Shown piece by piece: positions 35,159-45,049 of a stretch of 64,000 nt of DNA. Numbering within the stretch: position 1 is the stretch's first letter; the number at the start of each line of letters is the position of its first letter. Under the pieces are notes generated by a model. That model ran no database searches and had not been told where the DNA came from. It saw nothing but the letters and a program-made list of their open reading frames with translations. The stretch is from assembly GCF_041146795.1 (NCBI RefSeq), contig NC_135187.1, forward strand, positions 20,740,556 through 20,804,555, given 5' to 3'. A program made the position numbers and the translations under genes. The DNA comes from Maylandia zebra (Eukaryota > Chordata > Actinopteri > Cichliformes > Cichlidae).

Positions 35159-35251
35159 TGGGTGTACCCCGCCTCTCGCCGTATGACAGCTGGGATAGGT
35201 TCCAGCCCCCCCCCCCCGAAAAGAATAAGCAGAAGCGAATGGATGGATGGT
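35159..35251 (+). mobile_element. SINE 3' end remnant
   Basis: The last 90 bases of the SINE found whole at 18521, with the GAATGGATGGATGG tail. It is the same insertion as 47000-47218, but the 5' part was deleted. Confidence 0.8.
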
Positions 35252-35520
35252 ATTCAAAAATCCATCTATAAACCAAAGGTCCGCATTATGTTATTTAATT
35301 CATTTTAAAATTTGTATTTACTTCAACTTTACTGGCTGCCATAGCAGAGTCACATATCTCTGTCTGGGCTGAGAGGATCCTTCTGAGAGGGGAGAGTTCA
35401 ATCTGTCTTTGTTTACTGGAGCAGCTCAGGAGTTTCTATTTGGTCCTTCCTGTTAGAGATCTGATTCACCCTGTTTGATTAATCATTATGCTGATATAGC
35501 TTTGTGGTACCATAAACATA

Positions 35521-36370
35521 CAGTGGGGCAAAAAAGTATTTAGTCAGCCACCGATTGTCCAAGTTCCCCCACTTAAAATGATGACAGAGGTCAGTAATTT
35601 GCACCAGAGGTACACTTCAACTGTGAGAGACAGAATGTGAAAAAAAATCCATGAATCCACATGGTAGGATTTGTAAAGAATTTATTAGTAAATCAGGGTG
35701 GAAAATAAGTATTTGGTCCCAGCTCTCTGCAGGTCATTCACCAGGTCCCCCCGTGTGGTTCTGGGATCCTTGCTCACCGTTCTCATGATCATTTTGACCC
35801 CACGGGATGAGATCTTGCGTGGAGCCCCAGATCGAGGGAGATTACCAGTGGTCTTGTATGTCTTCCATTTTCTGATGATTGCTCCCACAGTTGATTTTTT
35901 CACACCAAGCTGCTTGCCTATTGTAGATTCACTCTTCCCAGTCTGGTGCAGGTCTACAATACTTTTCCTGGTGTCCTTCGAAAGCTCTTTGGTCTTGGCC
36001 ATGGCGGCGTTTGGAGTCTGACTGTTTGAGGCTGTGGACAGGTGTCTTTTATACAGATGATGAGTTCAAACAGGTGCCATTCATACAGGTAACGAGTGGG
36101 GGACAGAAAAGCTTCTTACAGAAGACGTTACAGGTCTGTGAGAGCCAGAGATTTTCCTTGTTTGAGGTGACCAAATACTTATTTTCCACCCTGATTTACT
36201 AATAAATTCTTTACAAATCCTACCATGTGGATTCATGGATTTTTTTTTTTTCACATTCTGTCTCTCACAGTTGAAGTGTACCTCTGGTGCAAATTACTGA
36301 CCTCTGTCATCATTTTAAGTGGGGGAACTTGCACAATCGGTGGCTGACTAAATACTTTTTTGCCCCACTG
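35521..36370 (-). mobile_element. Tc1/mariner element, internally deleted, with TA target
   Basis: Long inverted ends (about 200 bp each) begin CAGTGGGGCAAAAAAGTATT and end AATACTTTTTTGCCCCACTG. They are flanked by TA. The duplicated copy at 47494-47508 keeps the empty site (AACATAAATTACAC). The interior holds only the start of a transposase. Confidence 0.95.
35685..36002 (-). pseudogene. Tc1-like transposase, N-terminal fragment
   Basis: The frame starts [20 protein letters not shown] and has a helix-turn-helix pattern ([26 protein letters not shown]) and a second DNA-binding block ([20 protein letters not shown]). It breaks after [10 protein letters not shown], where it runs into the terminal repeat. 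The catalytic DDE domain is deleted. Confidence 0.92.
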
Positions 36371-36779
36371 TAAATTACACATCAGCTCAGTTCATTGGAC
36401 TGCTACAGAGAGGCCAAGTACAGGTTCACTAAAGAAGTGGACATTGCTAAACATCAGCACTCTGAGAAGATGCAGCAGCAGATCTCAGAGAATGACTCGG
36501 CCTCTGTGTGGAAAGGTTTTAGGAATATCACCAACTACAAGCCTAAAACCCCCCACTCCACTGATGACTTGCTCTTGGCCAACACCCTCAACGACTTTTA
36601 CTGCCGTTTTGACGAGCCATCAGGCAGCCTTCACACCTCCAACGGCCCCAACAAAAGAGACACTTTGGACAGTCATTCCCCCACCTCTCCCCCCTCCAGG
36701 GCTTTGGAGTTGACGTCACGCCGCAATGCATTGTGGGAGCGCAGCTCCATTTTCGGGGTCTACGAATCAAAACAAACAC

Positions 36780-37163
36780 ACTGTGTTGGAACGACGACGA
36801 CAAGAAACACGCTTAAAAACAGCTAAAAAAGAAAACGGACGGTATAGAGACCGATTGCGTCCAGAGGTGAAGCAGCGGTACTTGAAAAAAATAGAGTGCA
36901 TCGCAAATCTGGACCCATATGAAATACGGCAGTGGAGTAAAGACCCAGACGACTTACCGCCACTGTCCTACCCCGATATCTTCACGTATCTTGTTTGTGG
37001 AGTAAGCGCTTACACAGCGAACCAGTTTCATAATTACAAGTCACTGGAGGCGCACATCCAATTTACAAATGGCTGGGCGCAAGATTTGGCTATTTTCAAG
37101 CCGCCAAACTCTGAGTACGTCGTCATTCATACCAAGGTAAGTCAGCTGGAGTGCATCGAGTGA
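36780..37163 (+). pseudogene. Accessory protein fragment of the THAP-bearing transposon
   Basis: The frame contains EVKQRYLKKIECIANLDPYE, DDLPPLSYPDIFTYLVCGVS, AYTANQFHNYKSLEAH and FTNGWAQDLAIFKPP, and ends soon after HTKV at what may be a splice donor (AAGGTAAGT, 37134). This motif order is that of the N-terminal part of YqaJ/SWIM-type proteins carried by ISL2EU-like transposons, as I recall the family. The rest is missing. Confidence 0.55.
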
Positions 37164-37451
37164 AATAGCCATTTTCCACCCCCCACCATAATTAATGTTA
37201 TACATTTATCATTGAACTGCTAAAATATCGTTATCATATTATATGCCCGTAATTGTAAAGTACATGCAAATTAACACATTGATAATCGGGTAAATTATTA
37301 ACGCCAATTTGTGTCCTTCCTGTCTCATTTCATTTATTGTCTTTACATCAACCAATCAAGTCACTCCATTCGATGTTTGATCGCAATTTCTATAACTTCC
37401 GAGACCACCAACGATGATATTATTCAGCTATAAAGTGTGATGTGAACATAT

Positions 37452-37697
37452 TTAGAACTTACCGGAATGAAAATGTCTTGAGCACACCAGCTGATATCTG
37501 GAGACGGAACAGAACTTGATATCAGCTCGTCTCACGGCTGCTATCCAGGCTAGACGCCTTCGTTTGGTAATATCCGATACATGAGCTCCTTCATGTTGCT
37601 TCCAGGTTGGGAAAGCATAAAAAGACAATCGAAACTTATTCCCGTGCCGGTCGTAAGATCGAACATTGCAGCCGACCGCACAGCAAGTACGAACCAT
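37452..37697 (-). pseudogene. THAP zinc-finger exon of the transposon
   Basis: MVRTCCAVGCNVRSYDRHGN, FYAFPTW, RRRLAWIAAVRR and VCSRHFHSGKF give the C-x4-C ... C-x2-H pattern and conserved Pro/Trp/Phe of a THAP domain. The frame ends soon after the domain, so only the DNA-binding exon of the transposase remains. Confidence 0.85.
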
Positions 37698-37969
37698 GGC
37701 TATGCTTTCGCTCCTTACTTAGACCCCCAAAATGGCGGATCGGGCCAAAATCCTTTCCACGCCCACCCCCGTGACATCACGCTCCAAAGCCCTATAGCCA
37801 TCACCACCATCAAACACTTCACCTACAACACCCCCCTCCTCACCCCACACAAAGGAGGATTTCACACCACCTCACCACCTCCTCCCACCACAACTCTTCA
37901 TATTCATGAAGCAGGTGTGAGGAAGCATGTCATGTGCCTGCCTGCTTCAAGTCCGCTACCATAATCCCT

Positions 37970-39184
37970 GTCCCCAAGAAACCTAGGATCACTGGACTAA
38001 ATGACTAAAGACCTGTGGCTCCGACATCTGTGGTCATGAAGTCATTTGAGCGCCTGGTTCTCTCCTACCTCAAGACCCTCACGGCCCCCCTCCTGGACCC
38101 CCTGCAGTTTGCATACAGAGCCAACAAGTCTGTAGATGACGCCATCAACATGGCTCTACACTTCATCCTGCAGCATCTGGACTCCCCAGGAACCTACGCC
38201 AGGATCCTGTTTGTGGACTTCAGCTCTGCCTTCAACACCATCCTTCCAGACCATCTCCGAGACAAGCTTTCCCAGATGAATGTGCCTGATCCCATCTGCC
38301 GGTGGATCACCGACTTCCTGACGGACAGGAAGCAGCATGTGAGGCTGGGAAAGAATGTCTCGGACTCTCGGACCATCAGCACCGGCTCCCCTCAGGGCTG
38401 TGTTCTTTCTCCTCTGCTCTTCTCTCTGTACACCAACTGCTGCACCTCCACCCACCAGTCTGTCAAGCTAATCAAGTTTGCAGATGACACCACCGTTATT
38501 GGGCTCATCTCGGACGGGGATGAGTCTGCCTACAGGTGGGAGGTTGAACGTCTGGTGTCCTGGTGCAGCCACAACAACCTGGTGCTGAATGCCCAGAAGA
38601 CAGTGGAGATTATTGTGGACTTCAGGAAGCACACAGCCCCACTCCCCCCCATCATCCTGACTGACACCCTCATCACCTCTGTGGACTCATTCCGCTTCCT
38701 GGGTACCACCATCACCCAGGACCTGAAGTGGGAGCCCACCATCACCTCCGTCATTAAGAAAGCCCAGCAGAGGATGTACTTCCTGAGGCAGCTGAAGAAA
38801 TTCAACCTGCCAACACGGACGATGATGCAATTCTACACCGCAATCATCGAGTCCATCCTCACCTCCTCCATCACCGTGTGGTACGCTGGAGCCACTATCA
38901 GGGACAAACAGAGACTGCAGCGTGTTGTGCGCTCTGCTGAGAAGGTGATTGGCTGCAGACTCCCATCTCTGCAGGACCTGTACACCTCCAGGACACTGAG
39001 GCGTGCAGCTCGGATCTCAGCTGACCCTTCTCACCCCGGACACAGTCTGTTTGACCTGCTCCCCTCAGGCAGGAGGCTCCGGTCCATTCGCACCAGGACC
39101 TCTCGCCATAAGAACAGTTTCTTCCCCTCTGCTGTTGGACACATGAACAATAACCGTATGACTGTTCCCACCACTAACACATGA
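37970..39184 (+). pseudogene. LINE reverse transcriptase
   Basis: After an in-frame TAA (38006-38008) the frame is open to 39184. Motifs: RPVAPTSVVMKSFERLV, DPLQFAYRANKSVDDAI, LFVDFSSAFNTILP, TGSPQGCVLSPLLFSLY and the catalytic FADD box (KFADDTTVIGL, about residue 155). NAQKTVEIIVDFRK, FRFLGTTI and the thumb region ending KNSFFPSAV follow. The catalytic core is intact. Upstream parts are lost. Confidence 0.9.
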
Positions 39185-39465
39185 CCCTACGCTGTGTTCA
39201 CTGCATCATTCCATGTTTGGCACTGATCACCACCTGCACTCATGTATATATCATGTATATATCTATCTACTTAGCACTTTTAATTCTTATTCTTATTTTT
39301 ATTTTCATGTCTATTTAAGCATTATATGACAGTATGTTTGCACTAAGCACCGCAGCAATTTCCTAATGTTGTAAACCTGCTCAACATTTGGCAATAAAAC
39401 CCTTTCTGATTCTGATTCTGATGTATTTTTCTGGCTCATTTTTAGTGTTATTGTTTAGAGTGGGG

Positions 39466-39505
39466 GTGAAAACACCCTCTCAGGCAGCTATAAAAGAAAG
39501 CAGCT
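39466..39505 (+). promoter_or_regulatory. TATA promoter of lectin copy D
   Basis: TATAAAA at 39489-39495, exactly 100 bases before the ATG, preceded by the shared GTGAAAACACCCTCTCAGG motif. Confidence 0.8.
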
Positions 39506-39588
39506 CCAACTCTCTGCAGAAATCTGAACATCCTGTACAAAGAAGCTTCAGCAGCTCCTCATCACACTTTGAGACTTAAAGCTCCAAC

Positions 39589-40633
39589 ATGATCTTGCTC
39601 CTCTTCCTGCTCGGTCTAGCTCTGGGTGCTCCTTTTGAGTCTCCTTCTGATGAAAATGAAGTAAAGCTCCAACTTGGTAACTTTTTTTTGTGCATTTTTT
39701 TTTTGTCTTTTTAATATTATTTAGCAAATAATAGATTTTAAATGCACCTTTATCATGTTTCTTGTTTTGTTTTGCTCAGGATAAATATGTGTTAGTGTAA
39801 TTGGGGATACATGCATTAATTTGGTTCCACGTTTCAAACCTCCAGCAGAACCAGGCTCAGACAGGAGCAGCCATTTGCTGTGACTGGTGGAACTTTAGGC
39901 CTCATCAAAAAGAAAAGCTTCATATTAAAAGTAGATTATTGATTATCTGTGTCCTTAATCCAAAATGGCTGATTACACATTAGAGGAGGCTTAAAGCGGA
40001 AGGCTCTGCCTCCCATTCTACTTTTAATTAACCTCAAAACCACAAGTAAACCAACAGTCTGAGAGCAAAGCACTCTATCGGTCATAAAATAAGATGTAGC
40101 CTGAGTATTTAATACACTGTATATGAGGAGATGGATTCTTAATTTTAATCTGGATTTAGCAGGGAGCTGATGCAGAGAAGCTAATATGTAATGTTTCTTT
40201 CTATTCCCTGAAGTACAGGTCTCACCTTTAGGATATTAGCAGTACAGATCAGGTTTCTTCTGTTACTAAAAAACAAATCATGATCTTTTTCCTCTTCTTG
40301 TTTCTGTCTTTTTCAGATGACCGAGCAGTGCAGCTGCAGCATGGAAACTGTCCCCCGTTCTGGTGGAGCTTCAACGGCCGCTGCTATAAGTATGTAGCTA
40401 CACCGATGAGCTGGTCTGATGCAGAGTTCCACTGTTTGTCACAGGGAGCCAACCTGGTGTCCATCCACAACATGGAGGAAGAGAACTTTGTCAGATCCTT
40501 GATCAGGAACTTCGATCGTGCTCAGAGAGCCTCTTGGATTGGACTCAGTGATGTTCACAGAGAGGGCAGATGGATGTGGTCTGATGGCTCTGTGGTAGAC
40601 TTTTTTAACTGGAATGCAGGCGAGCTGCTGTAA
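39589..40633 (+). CDS. Lectin copy D: truncated CTLD (134 aa), probably a pseudogene
   Basis: Exon 1 39589-39676 (signal peptide MILLLFLLGLALGAPFESPS) has a good donor GTAACTT. Exon 2 starts at 40317 after TTTTTCAG. It reads DDRAVQLQHGNCPPFWWS and on through WIGL and EGRWMWSDGSVVDFFNW. It then stops at NAGELL, just where the sugar motif should begin. The last 40 or so residues (sugar motif, two Cys, WND) are gone, so calcium and sugar binding is lost. Copy F is its intact sister, and their introns are nearly identical. A product could exist as a truncated secreted protein, but decay is more likely. Confidence 0.75.
39830..40225 (-). mobile_element. L2/CR1-like LINE C-terminal fragment in the intron of D
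   Basis: This is the same sequence as in the F intron (48370-48785), where the minus strand reads ASLHQLPAKSRLKLRIHLL, then QTAGLLVVLRL and MGGRAFRFKPPL. This is the C-terminal region of an L2/CR1-like LINE ORF. It was present before D and F were duplicated. Confidence 0.75.
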
Positions 40634-41349
40634 AACTGTGTCAGTTTTACACAGTGTGTATGCGGGTTTTTTTTTTTGTAGACTATTCTTCTAACTCTTA
40701 ACAGACTGCTAACATGTATTCAAAAGGCTATATTTGTTATTTATTTGTAGTAAACTGAAACACATTACTAAAAAAATCTATTCTAAGATTCATGTGACAC
40801 ATGACTGTTAAGTTAGACTTCAAGGGACATGAAGTTCTTTGCTGACCTGTTCATCATCTTTGTAGCTGTGCAAAAGCAAAAGCTTTATTCAATTTCATAT
40901 TATGACAACTACGACAACCACTCTGAAGTTTATAAACAAAAACAAGACACTGGGTGTCAATTTAGGGATCTACAGTTCTCAGCTAACACTCTTTGACTCT
41001 GAAAGTGAGTCAAAGGAGTGAGTCTGACTCATGAAGTTCAAGTACACTTCTAGTTTAACATTTGAGAACAGCAGCGGAGCACTGACCTGTTCTTCTACTG
41101 ACTGTGTCAATATGGCTCGTAAACTGAGACAAATTATCTCCAGGAACAGCTGTTCAATAGAAGACAATAAATAATCACTACAAGCACATCTGTTCAGCTG
41201 TTTGCAGACACTAGAGAGTGACTTGTATTAACATGTGTACATCATGAAATCTGTTGCTTTAGTATTTATGGTTGGCCAACCGGTTAATGCTAGGTAGCTA
41301 TATCTGATTTTATGATTCACACACAGCTTAATGACAAAAAGGGCCTTCC

Positions 41350-41565
41350 CTCTACTGCCATCTCTACCTGTCTGTGAAACTTTCTCAGTAAATGGCATTG
41401 GTGTGTTTTGTCCTTTAATAAAATTAATAATAGAAGATTCATTTCTGATGCAATCCAGAGTATATTAATGAAACTGATCTTAAATTATATGCAAAGTTTG
41501 TGACATCATGTTGAATTTATAAAAGTGTACCTTTAAAATAAGTGTTAGGGTTAGGGTTAACCCCC
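41350..41565. repeat. About 205-bp block shared with 19741-19950
   Basis: See the partner block. It ends in TTAGGGTTAGGGTTA directly next to a Tc1-like end. Confidence 0.75.
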
Positions 41566-41759
41566 ACACACCCCACTTTTCAGTTATTTATTTGTAAAAA
41601 ATATTTGGAATCATGTATGATTTTTGTTCCACTTCTCACGTGTACACCACTTTGTGTTGGTCTTTCACGTGGAATTCCAATAAAATAGATTCATGTTTGT
41701 GGCTGTAATGTGACAAAATGTGGAAAAGTTCAAGGGGGCCGAATACTTTTACAAGCCAC
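41566..41759. mobile_element. Tc1-like terminal fragment
   Basis: The right part reads GGCCGAATACTTTTACAAGC and CACTG followed by TA, the reverse of the common Tc1 terminus CAGTGGCTTG...AAAGTATTCGG. The stretch before it (CACATTACAGCCACAAACATG in reverse) belongs to the same family. Only one end is present. Confidence 0.75.
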
Positions 41760-42935
41760 TGTACAAACCACTTGAAGGCTATAAAAAGATAGAGGTTCAC
41801 TTCCAAATGTCAGTTTCCACTGTTAGAAATGTTATCAGGAAACTTCAGTAAAGAGATATGGTGGAAGCTCAGATGAACAAAGCTTTAAGACGATCACACA
41901 AACCTCTCACATGAGTGCCAAATATCTGCAGGACAGTGTAGCTGACACAGCAGTGGTAATGATCTGCTTTTAGATTAGTCTGGTTACTGCAGGGGTTTTA
42001 TTTTGGATGCTTTACAATTGTAATAGACACAAGAGTGCTTAGACATTTTTATACAAGGTAAATATCTCAAAGTGGAAAAGTAAAAAAAGAATTAACACAC
42101 AGTCTTTTTTAAATGAAAAAAAAACTAAACAGGGTTTGTTTTGTATTTTTAACTGGAAAGATCACAATCTTCTGTTTCCTCTTCCTGGTACAGTCATTTA
42201 TCTGTTTTCTTTTTGCTGATAATGTGATTTTATAATATAGTAAAACCATAATTATTCAGACAAACAAACAGTGAAGTAATTCTACTAAACCAAAGGTGCT
42301 AATAGTTGATCTATTTTGTCATTTACTGCCATAGGAGAGTCACATATCTCTGGGTCCAGTACTAAGAGAGGATCCTCTTGATTGTGTGGAGTTCATTCTG
42401 TCTTTATTTAATGGAGCAACTCAGGAGTTTTTACCTGTTAGAGCACTGACCTGTCCTGTTTGATTAGTCATTCTGCTGATAACGCCTTTATGGTGCAATA
42501 CATACAAATCACACAGCAAAAAAACAAACAACATTTGTTCCTGTTTTTGGAATTTGATCTTTTTTTTCTGGTTTGTGTTTAGTTTGAAAACTCCCTTATT
42601 ATCTTAATCACAATTTAGTCAAATACTCCAAGATTTTCTGTTGTCTGTTTCAGCAGTCAGTGATACAAAATTCTTGGTGTTTCATTGTAACATAGATTTT
42701 TTTTCCCCCCGTGTCAGATAAGTTCTACTATTCTGTAGAGTTATGATAAAGACCTGCTAATAAACGTAATAAGAGCAGCTTATTTCTCTGCATTTTTTTA
42801 ACTTTCACCATGTCAGCTGTGCAGACGTGCTTTTCTGATGTTCTTCAGAGGTTAGATCAAAGAAAAAATGTCAGTCACACTGACAAAAACAGTTATTTGT
42901 TTTTCATCGAGTTCTGACTGCTGTGTCTTCTTCAG

Positions 42936-43369
42936 ATGACCACAGAGTTCAACTACTGCATGGAAACTGTCCCCCGTTCTGGTACAGCTTCAATGGCCGC
43001 TGCTACAAATATGTGGCCACACACATGAGCTGGGCTGATGCAGAGCTCTACTGTGTGTCACAGCGAGCCAACCTGGTGTCTATCTACAGCAGGGAGGAAG
43101 AGGAGTTTGTTAAATCATTAATTAAGAACTTTGACCATGCTGAGCGATGGACCTGGATTGGACTGAGTGACATCCATAAAGAAGGCAGATGGATGTGGTC
43201 TGATGGTTGTGCAGTGAGTTTTGTCTACTGGGATACTAGCGAGCCAAACAACAGTGGAACAAAAGAGCACTGTGTTCACACTAACGTGCGTGAAGTAAAG
43301 AAATGGAATGATCACCAGTGTTCTCTCAATTTAGCTTCTGTTTGTGCAACACAAATAACCTGCCCTTAG
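42936..43369 (+). CDS. Lectin copy E CTLD exon, open, EPN type, no exon 1 of its own
   Basis: The acceptor TTCTTCAG ends at 42935. The open exon has 434 bases, the same length and phase as in copy C. It reads DDHRVQLLHGNCPPFWYS, WADAELYC, WIGL, EGRWMWSDGC, then the sugar motif EPN (mannose-type), EHC, WND and the last Cys, ending TCP-stop. An AATAAA lies at 43450. Upstream, the sequence jumps from AGTTTGAAAACTCCC (42594) straight into intron sequence. Compared with copy A, the promoter, exon 1 and donor are deleted. Exon 1 of copy D (39589-39676) is the nearest good donor and gives a 522-base frame of 173 residues. Otherwise the exon is an orphan. Confidence 0.75.
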
Positions 43370-43816
43370 AAATTGAAATGTATCTTTTCGCTGCATTGTA
43401 CAGAAGCAAATCGTTTTTGGCCCATTAATAGATGTTTAAAACTGCTCCAAATAAAAAGGAAAAAACAATTAAACATGAAAATTCATCATCAGTGCCACCA
43501 CTGTTTAACTCTGGGGTTACAGGTCCTATGAGAAAACATGCAAGCGTGTAACTGGTGTCACAGACATGCGCTTGCATGTTTCATTAGCACGCAGTTAGTA
43601 TTTCAAATAAGGATGAATGTAGAAAATGCACCTCCTCATTGATCTTCCCAGAATAACTTCAAGTCTAATTACAGTTTTTATCAATCGATTTGGCTCAATT
43701 ATCACAGGAGAAAAGTTTTCATGCAGTTCTCAAACAGTGAGGGCATTTTTTAATCACACAGGCTCAACTGCACAAAACACATTGATTTTAACAATCATGT
43801 TTCCACATTTGGCAGC

Positions 43817-44080
43817 GTTTTGGTGGCTGTAGCTCAGGTGGGAGAGCAGGCCATCTACTAACCAGAATGTTAGTTGATTGATCCCACTCTGCTCCAGTCT
43901 GCATACCAAATATTCTTGGGCAAATTACTAACCCATGTTGCTCTCTGATGCATCCATCAGACTGTGAATGCTGTGTTAATGTCTGTTAGGAAGCGCTTAG
44001 GAAAAAGTGCTTGTGTGATTGGGTGAATAAACAAGTTGTGTAAAGCACTCTGTAAGAACCAGTCCATTTACATGAACAGT
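43817..44080 (+). mobile_element. tRNA-derived SINE
   Basis: The head GTGGCTGTAGCTCAGGTGG (A box) and GTTGATTGATCCCACT (decayed B box) precede a body with CAGTCTGCATACC, GGGCAAATTACTAACCC and an AAGCGCTT-like 3' part (44003-44030). Same family as 30572. Target duplication not resolved. Confidence 0.7.
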
Positions 44081-44162
44081 CAATCACTTCAACTCTGAGA
44101 TGAAGAAATAAAATCCTTTAAAGACTGTGCTATAAAAATGTTTATTTTTTTCCTCAAAACCT

Positions 44163-44333
44163 TACTGACCTCCATAAAGAAGGCAGCTGGATGTGGTCTG
44201 ATGGTTGTGCAGTAGATTTTGTCTACTGGGATGCAGGACAACCACACAACTGACACAAAGAAGTGGAATGACTGCCCATGTTCTGTCATTTTACCTTCTG
44301 TTTGTGCAGTATGGATAAACTGCACTCAGAAAC
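44163..44333 (+). pseudogene. Lectin CTLD 3' fragment
   Basis: Frames read LTDLHKEGSWMWSDGCAVDF, VYWDAGQPHN and a stop, then KKWNDCPCSVI and SVCAV. The sugar motif is changed (QPH) and a piece before WND is missing. Start lost, dead. Confidence 0.85.
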
Positions 44334-45049
44334 TAAAATTTACATTTTCCCTGCACTGTTGATGCTGTCTGTCTTTAGTGTGTTTGTGCAAAAGTCACAA
44401 AATTCCACGAACCTTGATTTTCATAAATGTGGAAACAACCACTGGCAGCTGCACTCAAAGGGAATATTTACTCATCGTTTCAATGTCAAAATTATGAAAG
44501 CAAAGACTGTTTTAGGTGAACAAATAAATAGTTAAAACTGCTCTAAAGTAAAAGAACTGAAAAGCTATAAATAAAAACTCATGATCAGTGCCTCCATTGT
44601 GTATCTCTGGGGTTACGAGACACATGTCTGCAACATCAGTAATCACATTTCATGAGTAGTATTTAATAAACACTAAGTATTACAAAAGGAGACAAATGGA
44701 GATTATTCACATCTACCTTTATCGTTACCAGAAAAAACTCTAATGTAGTTAAGATCTATAGTTTGGCTTCATCCTAAAAAACACACACAGAATAATATCA
44801 CTGAGGAGGTGAGGAGAGAGGTACAGCAGTGAGTGTCTACAGCCACAGCCTGTAAAGGTAACATCCAAAGAAGAAGTTTGACTGTTTTTCAAGCTTATGT
44901 TAAATATGACCAGCGGTTAAAGTGGGCTGGAAGGATCCTGAACTGTATTCTGGTTCCCTCGGTTAATGAGCAGTTAAATCTTATAGGCAGATGAATGTGT
45001 GTTACTACAATCTAAAATTTGATTGTAGGAATGTTTTCAGGTAACTAAA

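Larger units (their letters stand above)
33100..35520. repeat. Segmental duplication, copy 1
   Basis: Matches 45050-47490 nearly base for base by eye. Differences: an LTR-like insertion here (34455-35007), a deletion here of about 260 bases including most of a SINE, and an extra piece in copy 2 (about 45655-45848). No gene lies inside. It is lectin-unit flank sequence. Confidence 0.9.
36698..37793. mobile_element. THAP-bearing DNA transposon (ISL2EU/P-like), non-autonomous, inside the LINE
   Basis: The inverted ends AGGGCTTTGGAGTTGACGTC and, in reverse from the right, AGGGCTTTGGAGCGTGATGTC bound 1096 bp. Two partial genes lie inside on opposite strands: a THAP zinc finger (minus) and a fragment with a conserved YPDIFTYLVCGVSAYT motif (plus). 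Target duplication not resolved. Confidence 0.8.
36400..39417 (+). mobile_element. LINE (CR1/L2/Rex1-like), 5'-truncated, with GATTCT tail
   Basis: The host flank stops at GTTCATTGGA (36399) and resumes at TGATGTATTTTTCTGG (39418). Copy 2 at 47515-47540 shows the two sides nearly joined. The element ends in GATTCT repeats. It contains a linker fragment, an inserted THAP-bearing element (36698-37793), and an RT frame. An in-frame TAA just upstream of the RT (38006) shows it is inactive. Confidence 0.88.

Noticed and set aside
36726..37163. Host gene start in the 36.7-37.2 kb frame
   Set aside because: It lies between transposon inverted ends and matches the type of accessory protein carried by such elements.
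39801..39983. Identical 60-codon frame also at 48342-48524
   Set aside because: It is intron sequence and partly an antisense LINE relic. Identity reflects recent duplication of D and F, not coding constraint.
41555..41572. Interstitial telomere (TTAGGG)n
   Set aside because: Only two to three units, at the edge of repeats. Too short to mean a telomere fusion.
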